From Streptomyces tuirus (lineage in GTDB: Bacteria > Actinomycetota > Actinomycetes > Streptomycetales > Streptomycetaceae): a DNA stretch of 64,000 bases. Where the stretch lies: NCBI GenBank assembly GCA_018195615.1, contig JAGTPG010000002.1, forward strand, positions 310,001 to 374,000, read 5' to 3'. Below, piece after piece: positions 37,827 to 48,248 of this stretch. Position 1 is the stretch's first letter; each line of letters starts with the position of its first letter. The notes under the pieces were generated by a model that was not told the origin of the DNA, did not search any database, and was given only the letters and a program-made list of their open reading frames with translations. Position numbers and translations under genes: made by a program.

Positions 37827-39502
37827 ATGGCACAGGCCGCCGATTCGGCGCGGACCGTCATCATGACCGTGGACGACGACCCGGGTGTCTCCCGGGCCGT
37901 CGCGCGGGATCTGAGGCGGCGCTACGGCGCGTCGTACCGGATCGTGCGCGCCGAGTCCGGCGTGTCGGCGCTGGAGGCGCTGCGGGAGCTGAAGCTGCGC
38001 GGTGATCTCGTGGCGGTGATCCTGGCCGACTACCGGATGCCGCGGATGAACGGCATCGAGTTCCTCGAACAGGCCCTGGACGTCTACCCGGGCGCACGGC
38101 GCGTGCTGCTGACCGCGTACGCGGACACCAACGCGGCGATCGACGCGATCAACCTCGTCGACGTCGACCACTACCTCCTCAAGCCGTGGGACCCGCCGAG
38201 GAGAAGCTCTACCCGGTCCTCGACGACCTCCTCCAGGCCTGGCGGTCCAGCGACTACCGGCCCGTGCCCAGCACGAAGGTCGTCGGGCACCGCTGGTCGG
38301 CGCGCTCCTCGGACGTCCGGGAGTTCCTGGCCCGCAACCAGGTGCCGTACCGCTGGTACTCCGCCGACGAACCGGAGGGCCGGCGGCTGCTGGCGGCGGC
38401 CGGTGAGGACGGGATGCGGCTGCCGGTGGTGGTCACGCCGGACGGGACGCCGCTGGTCGAGCCGGAGGCCGTCGACCTCGCGGCCCGGGTCGGGCTGGCG
38501 ACGACCCCGACGGCCGACTTCTACGACCTGGTCGTGATCGGCGGCGGTCCGGCGGGACTCGGCGCGGCCGTCTACGGGGCGTCGGAAGGGCTGCGGACCG
38601 TGCTGGTGGAGCGATCGGCGACCGGCGGTCAGGCGGGCCAGAGCTCACGCATCGAGAACTATCTCGGCTTCCCCGACGGTGTGTCGGGCGCCCAGCTCAC
38701 CGACCGGGCCCGGCGGCAGGCGGCGAAGTTCGGCGCCGAGATCCTCACCGCACGCGAGGTGACGGCACTGGAGGTCAACGGCGCCGCCCGGATCGTACGG
38801 TTCTCGGACGGCTCGGCGGTCGCCGCGCACAGCGTGATCCTGGCGACCGGCGTGTCCTACCGGCAGCTCGCGGCGCCCGGCTGCGAGGACCTGACCGGGT
38901 GCGGTGTGTTCTACGGGTCGGCCCTGACGGAGGCCCCGTCCTGCCAGGGGCAGGACGTGTACATCGTCGGCGGTGCCAACTCCGCCGGGCAGGCGGCCAT
39001 GTACCTGTCCCGGGGCGCCAAGTCGGTGACCCTGCTGGTGCGTGGCGAGTCGCTGTCGGCGTCGATGTCGCACTACCTGATCCAGCAGATCGAGGAGTCC
39101 CCCAACATCCAGGTGCGCACCCGCACGGTCGTCGAGGAGGCGCACGGCGACGGCCACCTGGAGCGGCTGACCCTGCGGGACGTGGACAGCGGGCACACCG
39201 AACAGGTGGACGCCCAGTGGGTGTTCGTGTTCATCGGCGCGGCCCCGCTGACCGACTGGCTGGACGGCACGGTGCTGCGGGACGAGCGCGGGTTCATCCT
39301 CGCCGGACCCGACCTGACCGCCGACGGCCGCCCGCCGGAGGGCTGGGAGCTGGACCGGCCGCCGTACCACCTGGAGACCAATGTGCCCGGCGTGTTCGTG
39401 GCGGGCGACGCCCGCTCGGAGTCCGCCAAGCGGGTCGCGTCCGCCGTCGGAGAGGGAGCCATGGCCGTGATGCTCGTCCACCGGTATCTGGAGCAGTCGT
39501 GA
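37827..39502 (+). CDS. Response regulator fused to thioredoxin-reductase-like flavoprotein (one frame break)
   Basis: About 558 residues after repair. Residues 1-125 form a receiver domain: MTVDDDP acidic pocket, phosphoacceptor Asp in VILADYRMPRMNG, conserved Lys in YLLKPWDP. Residues about 145-225 look like a glutaredoxin-type fold (EFLARNQVPYRWYSADE, cis-Pro in LPVVV) but lack CPxC. Residues about 235-558 form an FAD/NAD(P)H reductase (DLVVIGGGPAGLGAAVYGAS; IVGGANSAGQAAMYLSRGAK; VFVAGDARSESAKRVASA). Where thioredoxin reductase has CxxC this has GCGVFYGSALT, so no dithiol is present. One base is missing near 38196. It overlaps the histidine kinase start by four bases (GTGA). The output is therefore a flavin/NADPH redox activity, not DNA binding. 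Confidence 0.88.
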
Positions 39503-40942
39503 GCGGGCGGCCGATGCCCTGCAACCCCCAGGAGATCGGGGCGCTGTTCCTGTTCGAGAAACTCACCCCGAGCAGCTCGGCACACTGTGCGCCGCCGGTC
39601 GGGTGGAACGGTTCGAGCCCGGCCCCGTGTACACCGAGGGCGACCCCGCCACCTGCTTCTACGTGATGATCGAGGGCACGGTCGTGCTGTACCGCCGGGT
39701 CGGCGGGGACGACGTGGAGGTGACCCGGACCTCGCAGCGCGGGGTGTACGCGGGGCCATGCAGGCGTACCTGGGTGACCGGGTGCGGCAGGTCTACAACA
39801 ACTCCATGCGCGTCACCGAGCCGACGCGGTTCTTCGTGCTGCCCGCCGACACGTTCGCGGAGATCATGCAGGACTGGTTCCCCATGGCGGTTCACCTGCT
39901 GGAGGGGCTCTTCTTCGGGACGAAGAACACCCAGCGGATGATCGGGCAGCGCGAACGGCTGCTGGCCCTCGGCTCCCTTTCCGCCGGTCTCACGCACGAG
40001 CTCAACAACCCCGCGGCGGCGGCCGTACGGGCGACCGCCACGCTGCGGGAGCGAGTGGGCAAGATGCGGCACAAGCTGGCGATCATCGCGCAGGGGGCCT
40101 ACTCCCCGGAGGTCATGGCGAACCTCATCGACATCCAGGAACGCACCGCGGAACGCGTGGCCAAGGCCCCCGCGCTGAGTCCGCTGGAGGCCTCCGACCG
40201 GGAGGACGAACTCGCCGACTGGCTCGACGACCACGGCATCGAGGAGGGCTGGCGGATCGCGCCCACCTTCGTCCAGGCCGGTCTCGACGTGGACTGGCTG
40301 GACCAGGTCGCGGCGGCGGTGGAGGAGGAGATGCTGGCCGGCGCGATCGGGTGGCTCAACTACACCGTCGAGACCGAGCTGCTGATGGACGAGATCAACG
40401 ACTCGACCACCCGCGTCTCGCATCTGGTCGACGCGGCCAAGCAGTACTCCCAGCTCGACCGCGCGCCGTTCCAGAACGCCGACGTGCACGAACTCCTGGA
40501 CAGCACCCTGCTGATGCTGTCGGGCAAGATCGGCGAACGGATCAAGGTCGTCAAGGAGTACGACCGTACGCTGCCGAGGATCCCGGCGTACCCGGCGGAA
40601 CTCAACCAGGTGTGGACGAACCTCATCGACAACGCGGTCGCGGCGATGAACAGTGCCGGTGGGGAAGGGACGTTGACCGTGCGGACGGCGAAGGACCACG
40701 ACCGGCTGCTGGTGGAGTTCCGGGACACGGGCGTCGGTATCCCGGCGGCGGACCGGGGTCGGATCTTCGACCCGTTCTTCACGACGAAGCCGGTGGGCGA
40801 GGGAACCGGGCTCGGACTCGACATCTCGTGGCGGATCGTGGTGAACAAGCATCACGGGAGCATCCAGGTGGAGTCGGAGCCGGGGGACACACGGTTCCAG
40901 GTGCTACTGCCGCTCACAGCGGTCGAGGAGGAGCCTTCATGA
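39499..40942 (+). CDS. Cytosolic cNMP-domain sensor histidine kinase (two frame breaks)
   Basis: About 481 residues after repair. A cyclic-nucleotide-type beta-roll (about 15-150, FEPGPVYTEGDPATCFYVMI) is followed by a histidine kinase core: H-box GSLSAGLTHELNNPAAAAVR, N-box NLIDNAVAAMNSAGGEGT, G1 FRDTGVGIP, F-box DPFFTTKP, G2 GTGLGLDISWRI. No membrane span or signal is seen, so sensing is cytosolic. An inserted helical region separates H-box and N-box. GTG 39499 overlaps the response-regulator stop. Bases are missing near 39571 (KLTP | EQLGTL) and 39756 (GVYAG | AMQAYLGDRV). Its partner is the fused receiver directly upstream. Confidence 0.9.
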
Positions 40943-41290
40943 GTGGTGACAACGGAATCGACCCCGGTGTTCCGCCCAGTGGGAGCGGCTGTGTCGAGTG
41001 CGACGCGGACGGGGATGGTGGTTCCATCTGCGGCGGTGTGCGCAGTGCGGGCATGTGGGGTGTTGTGACAGTTCGCCCGCGAAGCACGCGACAGGACATT
41101 TCCGGGAGACCGGGCATCCCCTGGTGCAGAGCTTCGAGCCGGGTGAGGACTGGTACTGGGACTACTCGACGAACGAGTTGTACGAGTCCGGGCCGGAGCT
41201 GGCCGCCCCGGTGAGTCATCCCGCGGATCAGCCGACGCCGGGCCCCGCGGGCGGGTGCCGGAGGATTGGGCGCGGGCTCTGCGCGCCTAG
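40939..41290 (+). CDS. UBP-type zinc finger protein (two frame breaks)
   Basis: About 117 residues after repair. It has a ZnF-UBP domain: GCVEC, then WWFHLRRCAQCGHVGCCDSS and KHATGHFRETGHPLVQSFEP, with Cys/His ligands in family order, ending in EDWYWDYSTNELYE. In eukaryotes this fold binds the free C-terminus of ubiquitin; in actinobacteria the ligand is unknown. ATG 40939 overlaps the kinase stop by four bases. Bases are missing near 41012 and near 41250; with both restored the protein ends RVPEDWARALRA at TAG 41288-41290. Confidence 0.85.
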
Positions 41291-41412
41291 GAGGAACTCA
41301 GGGCTGCCCGTCGAGTGGCGGCAGCGGGTTGTTCGTGGTTGATCGCGCCCACGCGGCTGAGCCGCACAATGTCACAGTCCCCGCGCCCCCAAGACACAAG
41401 AGGGTTGGTCCA

Positions 41413-44335
41413 GTGCCGCAGGCTTCGTATGTCACGCCAGTTGTCGGACGGGATTCCGAACTCGTCCGGCTCGGCGGGGTGCTGGAGCGTGCACGCACTG
41501 GTGAGGCACGGGCCGTGCTGGTCGCCGGGGACGCCGGAGTCGGAAAGACGCGACTGCTGGAGGAAGTGGCCGGGCAGGCCGCAGAGGCCGGGATGACCGT
41601 GGTCACCGGGCATTGCGTGGATCTCGGGGACGTCGGGTTGCCCTATCTGCCGTTCACCGAGGTGCTGGGCGTGCTCGCCGCCGACGACCGGTTCGCGTCC
41701 GCTCTCGCCGCGCACCCTGTCGTGGAGCGGCTGCTGGGGGCGGGGAGCGATGCCGCGCGGGACGTGGACGGGCGGTTGCGGCTGTTCGAGGGGCTGGCGG
41801 GGCTGCTGGCCGATGTGGCGGACATCGCCCCGTTGCTGCTGGTGCTGGAGGATCTGCACTGGGCCGACCAGTCGTCGCGGGACCTGCTGCGGTTCCTGCT
41901 CGCGCGAGGTGTCCTCCGGCACCGGTTGGCGGTGTTCGCCTCCTACCGTGCCGACGACCTGCACCGTCGCCATCCCCTGCGGCCGCTGCTGGCGGAGCTG
42001 GTACGGCTGCCCGCCGTGGAGCGGCTGGAGCTGCGGCCGCTGGCCGATTCCGACGTGGCCCGCCTGGTGCGCGCTCTCGAACCCGGTCCGCTGCCGGACG
42101 CCACGGTGCGGCGGATCGTGGAGCGGGCCGAGGGAACGCCTTCTACGCGGAGGAGCTGCTCGCGGCCACCGACACGGGGTCCGGCGGGGTGCCCAGCGGG
42201 CTCGCCGACGTGCTGCTGATCCGCTTCGAGCAGCTCTCCGACACCACGCAGCAGGTGCTGCGCACGGCCGCCGTCGCCGGGCGCCGGGTGGAGCACGAGC
42301 TGCTGCGGCAGGCGGTCGGGCTTCCCGAGGAGGAACTGGAGTCGGCGCTGCGGGAGGCGGTGGGACGGCAGCTCCTCGTGGCCGGGGACGACGACACCTA
42401 CTCCTTCCGGCACGCCCTCGCCCGCGAGGCCGTCTACGCCGATCTGCTTCCCGGAGAACGGGCCAGGCTGCACGGCGCGTTCGCGCGGCTGCTCGCCGGG
42501 CAGGGCCGGCCCGCCGAGAGCGCGGCCGAGCGGGCCCACCACTACCGGAGAGCCACGACCTCGCCGAGGCGCTGGCCGCCTCCCTGGAGGCCGCCGACCA
42601 CGCCCAGCGCGTGGGTGCGCCGTCGGAGGAGCAGCGGCATCTCGAAGCCGCCCTCGACCTGTGGCCGGCGGTGGTTCCCGCGGACCGGCCCTCGGGCGGT
42701 GGCGTCGATCGTGTGGCGCTGACGCTGCGGGCCTCGGCCGCCGCCGCGCACGCCGGGGAGCTGCACCGGGCGGTCTCCCTCACCCGGTCCGCGCTGGCGG
42801 AACTCGGCCAGGACGCCGACTCCGAACTCGCCGCCCGGGTCCGCTACACGCTCGCCGGGAACCTGCTGAGCGTGGACAGCCTGACGGCGGCGTTCGCCTA
42901 CAGCAGCGAGGCCCTGGCCATGATCCCCGAGGAGCCTCCGTCGCACACCTGGGTGTGGGCGGCGGCCACGCATGTCATGGCCGCACGGAATGTCGGGGAG
43001 AACGAGACCGCCCTGCGGGTGGCCCGCCGGGCCCTCGGCGTGGCCGAAGAACTGCGGGATACCGATGCCCAGGCGGATCTGCTGATCTCCCTGGCCGGCT
43101 TCGACCGAGGCGGGCGCCGCGGTCCGGAGGGGCGGGAACGGCTGATGCGGGCCCGTGAGCTGGCCCGGCGGTCCGGCAACGCGCCCGTGGAGCTGCGTGC
43201 CCTGTTCAATCTGGCGATGGGCCGCTACGAGTCCGGTGATCTGGTGGAGTGCCTGCCCTGGCTGACGGAGGGTCTGGACCGGGCCCGGCGCGCCGGTCTG
43301 CTGCAGTCCCCGTACCCACTGGAGATGCGCTACCTGCGGTTGCTGGTGCTGCACGTGCTGGGCCGCTGGGACGAGTGCCTGCGGGCGGCGGCGACCGACG
43401 CCGAGGTGCTGCCGGCCGCCGGCGGGTACACGGCCGGTCCCGCGCTCTACGTGGCGCTGGCACGCGGTGAGACGGCGGCCGCCGACCGGGCACGTGCCCT
43501 GCTGGAGGGACCCTTCGACTGGATGGCCACCCTGGTCGCGGGCATCGTGCTCACCGACGCCGCGGCGCTGCGCCGGGATCCCGAGGACGCGATGCGGTGG
43601 ATGCGGTCCACGGTCACGGCCCTCACCGACGACGCGGGCACCCGCCCGGACGCCACGGTCCGGCTGGCGGCCCTGGCGTTGTCCGCGGTGGCCGACGCGG
43701 CCGCCACACTGCGGCAGACCGGCGACGAGGCCGGTGCCGGGCGGTGGACGGACACCGCGACCGAACTGGTGGAACTGGCGCGGGCCGTCGCCACTCACGG
43801 CGAGGACGGCGCGCCCCAAGGCCCCGAGGGGCAGGCATGGCAGGCACGAGCCGAGGCCGAGTGGGGCCGGGCGGTGTCAGGGCCGGATCCTGCGGCCTGG
43901 GCGGATGCGGTGGCGGCGTTCGGCTACGGCGACGTCTACGAGCAGACGCGCTGCCGGTTCCGGTTCGCCGAGGCCCTGGTGACGGCCGGGCGCCGCGAGG
44001 AGGCGGTGGCGGAGGTCCGCGCGGTCCGGGAGACCGCCGACCGTCTGGGCGCCGCACCGCTGCGGGAGCAGGTGGACGCCCTGGTCCGCCGCGGCCGTCT
44101 GGCGGACGCACCGGACACCGACGACCGCGCCGGTGTGCTCACCTCACGCGAGCAGGAGGTGCTGCGGCTGCTCGCCCTCGGCCGCAGCAACCGGCAGATC
44201 GGTGAGGAGCTGTTCATCAGCGGCAAGACGGCGAGCGTCCATGTGTCCAACATCCTCGCCAAGCTGGGCGCTTCGAGCCGCGGCGAGGCGGTGGCGGTCG
44301 CCTACCGGCGGGGCCTCATCGCCGCGGAGCCGTGA
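41413..44335 (+). CDS. Large ATP-binding LuxR-family regulator (two frame breaks)
   Basis: About 974 residues after repair. This is a LAL/MalT-like regulator: N-terminal AAA/NACHT-type ATPase (Walker A VAGDAGVGKTRLLEEV, Walker B LLLVLEDLHWAD), a long TPR-like helical middle, and a C-terminal LuxR HTH (LTSREQEVLRLLALGRSNRQ, GKTASVHVSNILAKLGASSR). GTG 41413. Bases are missing near 42132 (ERAEG | NAFYAEELL) and 42549 (HHYR | ESHDLAEALAAS). Such proteins are often pathway-specific activators triggered by a small molecule; the target is unknown. It follows the UBP gene by 122 bases. Confidence 0.9.
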
Positions 44336-44400
44336 CGAGGCGCCGGCGGCGGGCAAGCACCTGCTCGTCGAGCTCGCCGGGCGGCTCATCGACTGGGACT

Positions 44401-45669
44401 TCAGTCGCGTACCTCTGACCCGGGCCGGCGAGACCCGCAGTCGAGGCTCTTCAGATCGACGGCGTCGGCCATCGCCCGCATGCCCTTGTCGTTGGGGTGC
44501 AGATGGTCGCCGCCGTCGAAGGCGGTGAGGATCCGCTCGGGGTCGGAGGGGTCGCGCAGGACACGGTCGAAGTCGGTGACCGCGTCGAACTCGCCGCTGC
44601 CGCGGATGAAGGCGTTGACCTCCCGGCGCACGGCCTCCCCGGCGGGGTCCCATTCCCGCCAGCCCTTGAAGGGGGCGATCGTGGCGGCGACGACGCACTT
44701 GCCGGCCGCGTGCGCCCGGTCGGTCAGCGTGCGGTACCCGGCGATCAGCTCGTCGGCCGTGGCACCGGGCTCGGCCTTGATGTCGTTGACGCCCTGGAAG
44801 AGGAACACCGTGCGCACCCCCGGAAGGGAGAGCACGTCACGCGACAGACGGTTCAGGGCGCTCTGCCCCGGTTCGTCGGTGAGGACCTTGTTGCCGGCGA
44901 TCCCCTCGTTGGCCACCCCCTCGACGTTCGTCGTGGGGGACGTGCGCAGCCGGCGGGCGAGGTGGTCGGGCCAGCGGCGGTTGAGGTCCGTGGTGGACTG
45001 CCAGCCGTCGGTGATGGAGTCGCCGAGGGCGACGACCGCCCCCACCGGTTCTCCCGGCCGTACGGTGACGGCGTCGAGGTAGAACCAGGATCCGATCCGC
45101 TGGGTCCAGTTGGCCGCGCTCTCCTCCGCGGTGTGGTCGCCGTCGGTGGTGTACGACGTCTGCATCGCCATCCAGTGCCCGGTGAGCACTCCTCCCGCCC
45201 GGGGCACGTAGAGGCTCACGGCGAGGGAGCTCCCGGCGGGGACGTGGCCGGGCAGCGGGTCGCTGTAGACGATGCCGCCTGCCGGGACGGTGACGGAGCG
45301 GGCGCCGCCGAAGGTGAGACGCCGGTTGCTGCCGGGGACGAGTGCGGCTCCCTCGCGCTGGAGGCCCGCGTGGACGTCGGCGAACGTCACCGGCTGGTCG
45401 CCGAAGGCGTTGGACAGCCGCACCCTGAGGCCGGTGCCGCCGACGCTGGTGTGGACGATCAGCCGGTAGCCGCGGCCGTCGACCGCCGCGCCGACGCGGT
45501 CGGCGGAGGAGGCCCAGGTGACCACGCCGTTCCCGGCCGGAGCGGTGGCGCCGGGACTCCGGGGCTGCTCATCCGCCCCGGGTGTCGTCCCGCCCGCGCA
45601 GCCCAGCGCGACGCACGAGCAGAGGGCGGCCAGGGCGGTGCGGCGGCGGGGGCGGGCGATGCGTGGCAA
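44401..45669 (-). CDS. Secreted SGNH/GDSL hydrolase, probable lipoprotein
   Basis: This 422-residue protein has a basic N-terminus, hydrophobic stretch and lipobox-like VALGCAGG (Cys about residue 25). A beta-rich N-terminal domain (about 50-210) precedes a C-terminal SGNH hydrolase with block I VALGDSITDG, block III FLFQGVNDI and block V DHLHPNDKG. It likely deacetylates or cleaves carbohydrate esters outside the cell. No ATG lies near; TTG 45669 follows GAGGAG and gives a proper signal peptide. Convergent with the LuxR gene. Confidence 0.82.
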   Translation of the reverse strand: MPRIARPRRRTALAALCSCVALGCAGGTTPGADEQPRSPGATAPAGNGVVTWASSADRVGAAVDGRGYRLIVHTSVGGTGLRVRLSNAFGDQPVTFADVHAGLQREGAALVPGSNRRLTFGGARSVTVPAGGIVYSDPLPGHVPAGSSLAVSLYVPRAGGVLTGHWMAMQTSYTTDGDHTAEESAANWTQRIGSWFYLDAVTVRPGEPVGAVVALGDSITDGWQSTTDLNRRWPDHLARRLRTSPTTNVEGVANEGIAGNKVLTDEPGQSALNRLSRDVLSLPGVRTVFLFQGVNDIKAEPGATADELIAGYRTLTDRAHAAGKCVVAATIAPFKGWREWDPAGEAVRREVNAFIRGSGEFDAVTDFDRVLRDPSDPERILTAFDGGDHLHPNDKGMRAMADAVDLKSLDCGSRRPGSEVRD

Positions 45670-45710
45670 CGTGGGCGCTCCTCGGGGCCGGTGTGCTCGG
45701 GCGGACGGTG

Positions 45711-45896
45711 TCAGGGGGTTCGCAGGGTCGCGGACCCGCCGGGGGCGAGCCGGACCCGCCGTGTCCTCCCGGCGTACGACACGGTAGCGGTGCGGCCTCC
45801 GACCTGCTCCACATGCCCCGGCCCTGCTCCGGCGCGGTCTCGCGGCGCTCGCCGGCACCCGCGGAACGGCACGGTGATGAACACGATGCTCCGCAC
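45711..45896 (-). pseudogene. Short fragment resembling a glycoside-hydrolase C-terminus
   Basis: A 61-codon open frame ends 41 bases before the SGNH hydrolase gene, on the same strand. Its last 35 residues (VEQVGGRTATVSYAGRTRRV then LAPGGSATL) resemble the C-terminal beta strands of large secreted glycosidases, whereas the first half looks non-coding. It may be the tail of a deleted gene. The rest of the interval 45670-46012 shows nothing else. Confidence 0.3.
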
Positions 45897-46012
45897 CGCC
45901 GACGCGCCGTTCTGCCGCGAGGGGCCCCTGGCTCCCCGGGCCGACGTGGGAACTCCCCTGCCCGCGGGGCCGTCTTACCGGGTGGGCGACAGGACGACGG
46001 CAGGGCGGCGCG

Positions 46013-47307
46013 ATGAGCGAGTTGGTCCCCGGGGGCAATCTGGTGGTGCCGGGCGGTGAGGTGTGCGTACGGGTGCCCGGGCCGTTCGACGTGTCCGCGC
46101 TCGTCACGGACGACGGGGGCAAGGTCCGGGGCGACGACGACTTCGTCTTCTACAACCAGCCGTCCGCGCCGGGGGCCCGGCTGCGGGGCGGCACCCTCAC
46201 CGTCGACCCGGCGCGGCTGCGTCCGGGCGCCACCCGGGTGACCGTCGCCGTCAGCCCCGCCGAGCCCGGTACCGCTCTCGGCCGCCTCCCCTCCCCCACG
46301 CTCCACGTCACCGACGCCGGCGGCCGGCCGCTCGCCCGGTTCACGCCGCCGCGCCCCCGTGAGGAGACGGTCCTGCTCCTCGCGGAGCTCTACCGGCGCG
46401 GCGAGAGCTGGAAGCTGCGCGCGCTGGGCCAGGGGTACGCCGACGGGCTGGCGGGACTGGCGCGGGACTTCGGGGTGGAAGTGGTGGACGACGCGTCTCC
46501 CCGCCCGACTCGTCCGCCTCCTCCGCCCCTGACCCGGACGGCTCGCTCGCGCTCATCAACTCCGCCCGGACCACAGCCGGTTCACCACCGGTCTCCTTCG
46601 ACGAACGGCTGCTGTCCGCGGCCCGGGCCCACGCCGCCGCCATGGCCGCGTCGGGACGCCTCGGCGTCGAGACGCGCGACGGTGTCTCCGTCTACCAGCG
46701 GGTCATCGGCGCCGGTTACGCGTATCTCACCGTCGGCGAGCACCTGGTGTCCGGGCCGCGCACCGCCGCCGAGTTCGTCGCGTACTGCCTGCGCACGGCA
46801 GGGCCGCGCCGCACGCTGCACCACCCGGCGTTCACGCACGCCGGGCTGGCCCACGTCCACGACGGCCCCCGCGGTGACACGTACTGGACCGCGCTGTGGG
46901 CGAGCCCCCTCACAGCGGACGGGCTGAACCGCACGGCGGCGGCCGTCACCGACCTCACCAACCGGGAGCGGGCCCGGGCCGGGCTGCCACCGCTGGCCGT
47001 GGACCCGCTGCTCACCGCCGCCGCACAGGCGCACAGCGCGGACATGGTGGCCCGCGCCTTCTACGCGCACACCGCACCCGACGGCAGCCGACCCTGGGAC
47101 CGGGCCGCCGCCGCGGGCTCGACCCGGCGTTCGATCGGCGAGAACATCGCCTGCGGCCAGCGCTTCCCCGCCGACGTGGTGGAGGGCTGGATGAACAGCC
47201 CCGGCCACCGGGCCAACATCCTCAAGCCCGGCTTCACACACATCGGCGTCGGCTTCGCCGGCGGCGGCCGGGCGGGCACCTACTGGACGCAGCTCTTCGG
47301 CGGCTGA
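46013..47307 (+). CDS. TerD-CAP-CAP fusion protein (one frame break)
   Basis: About 431 residues after repair. Residues 1-165 form a TerD-type stress domain (GGNLVVPGGEVCVRVPG, DDFVFYNQPSAPG, WKLRALGQGYADGLAGLARD). A Ser/Pro linker follows, then a degenerate CAP/SCP-like domain (about 185-305, LALINSARTTAGSPP) and a second, canonical CAP domain (about 310-431, LTNRERARAGLPPLAVDPLL, SIGENIACGQ, GWMNSPGHRANIL, GVGFA). There is no signal peptide, although CAP domains are usually extracellular. ATG 46013. One base is missing near 46500 in the linker. The calcium-binding TerD aspartates (VTDDGGKVRGDDDFVF) are present. Confidence 0.85.
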
Positions 47308-47384
47308 CACCGCATCACCGCGCCCTCTTCCGGGTTTCGCGCGCGATCTTGGCGGAGGGGAAGGCTCCGGGCGAGGATGCCCGC

Positions 47385-48062
47385 ATGAAGGGTGACCTGT
47401 TTTCCAGCGAGCACATGGCACAGCCGGCCGTCGCGGCGGGCATGGCGATCGAGAACGCCAAGTGCGTCCGGTACACGGTGAACGGCGAGATGCTGGCGCG
47501 GCAGGGCGCGATGGTCGCCTACCGCGGCAACCTCCAGTTCGAGCGCAAGGGGCAGGGCGTGGGCGGCATGCTCAAGCGTGCGGTCACCGGGGAGGGACTG
47601 CCGCTCATGGCGGTCCGCGGGCAGGGCGAGGCCTGGTTCGCGCACGAGGCTCAGAACTGCTTCATCGTCGATGTCGAACCCGGCGACGAGTTCACGGTCA
47701 ACGGCCGCAACGTGCTGTGTTTCGACGCCACGTTGTCGTACCGCATCGCGACCGTGAAAGGCGCCGGCATCACCGGCGGCGGCCTGTTCAACAGCGTCTT
47801 CACCGGGCACGGCAAACTGGCCCTGATCTGCGAGGGCAACCCGCTCGTCATCCCGGTCTCCCCGCAGTACCCGGTGTACGTGGACACCGACGCGATCGTC
47901 GGCTGGACCGCGGGCCTGCAGACCTCCCTGCACCGCTCCCAGTCCATCGGGTCGATGCTGCGCGGCGGCTCCGGCGAGGCCGTCCAACTGCTGCTCCAGG
48001 GCGAGGGGTTCGTCGTCGTCCGGCCGAGTGAGGCGGCACCGCAGAAGCCCGGCCAGCACTGA
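47385..48062 (+). CDS. AIM24 family protein
   Basis: This 225-residue beta-rich protein of the AIM24/TrpRNA-attenuator-like fold family has the blocks IENAKCVRYTVNGEMLARQG, QGEAWFAHEAQNCFIVDVEP, VNGRNVLCFDATLSYRI and PVYVDTDAIVGWTAGL, typical of the family. Its role is unknown; bacterial members often accompany TerD-type stress genes, as here 78 bases downstream of the TerD-CAP gene. ATG 47385. A hairpin about 95 bases downstream likely ends the transcript. Confidence 0.88.
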   Translation: MKGDLFSSEHMAQPAVAAGMAIENAKCVRYTVNGEMLARQGAMVAYRGNLQFERKGQGVGGMLKRAVTGEGLPLMAVRGQGEAWFAHEAQNCFIVDVEPGDEFTVNGRNVLCFDATLSYRIATVKGAGITGGGLFNSVFTGHGKLALICEGNPLVIPVSPQYPVYVDTDAIVGWTAGLQTSLHRSQSIGSMLRGGSGEAVQLLLQGEGFVVVRPSEAAPQKPGQH

Positions 48063-48155
48063 AGCGCCGGCAGCGAGCTCCCGTCGGGTGATCTGCGCCT
48101 CACAGGCAACCCGGTCCGTGCCGCCGACGTCTTGATCGGCAACAGGTGATGCCCT

Positions 48156-48179
48156 GGCCCTGGTGGCCAGGGCCGGTTT
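48156..48179 (+). terminator. Terminator hairpin after AIM24 gene
   Basis: GGCCCTGG (48156-48163), loop TGG, CCAGGGCC (48167-48174) forms a perfect 8-bp stem, followed by GGTTT. The T tract is short. It isolates the downstream TPR operon promoter region. Confidence 0.6.
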
Positions 48180-48187
48180 CCACCCTT

Positions 48188-48239
48188 CTATACACGCCAT
48201 GTATACGCTCTGTGTATACATCGTGTGGATACGGACCGA
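48188..48239 (+). promoter_or_regulatory. Four ATAC-core repeats at exact 13-bp intervals
   Basis: CTATAC (48188), GTATAC (48201), GTATAC (48214) and GGATAC (48227) start exactly 13 bases apart. GTATAC is itself palindromic, and each of the second and third copies is preceded by T (TGTATAC). The array is AT-rich in a GC-rich neighbourhood. It ends 10 bases before the TPR gene start, so a bound regulator would cover the promoter. Confidence 0.7.
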
Positions 48240-48248
48240 AAGGCATCG

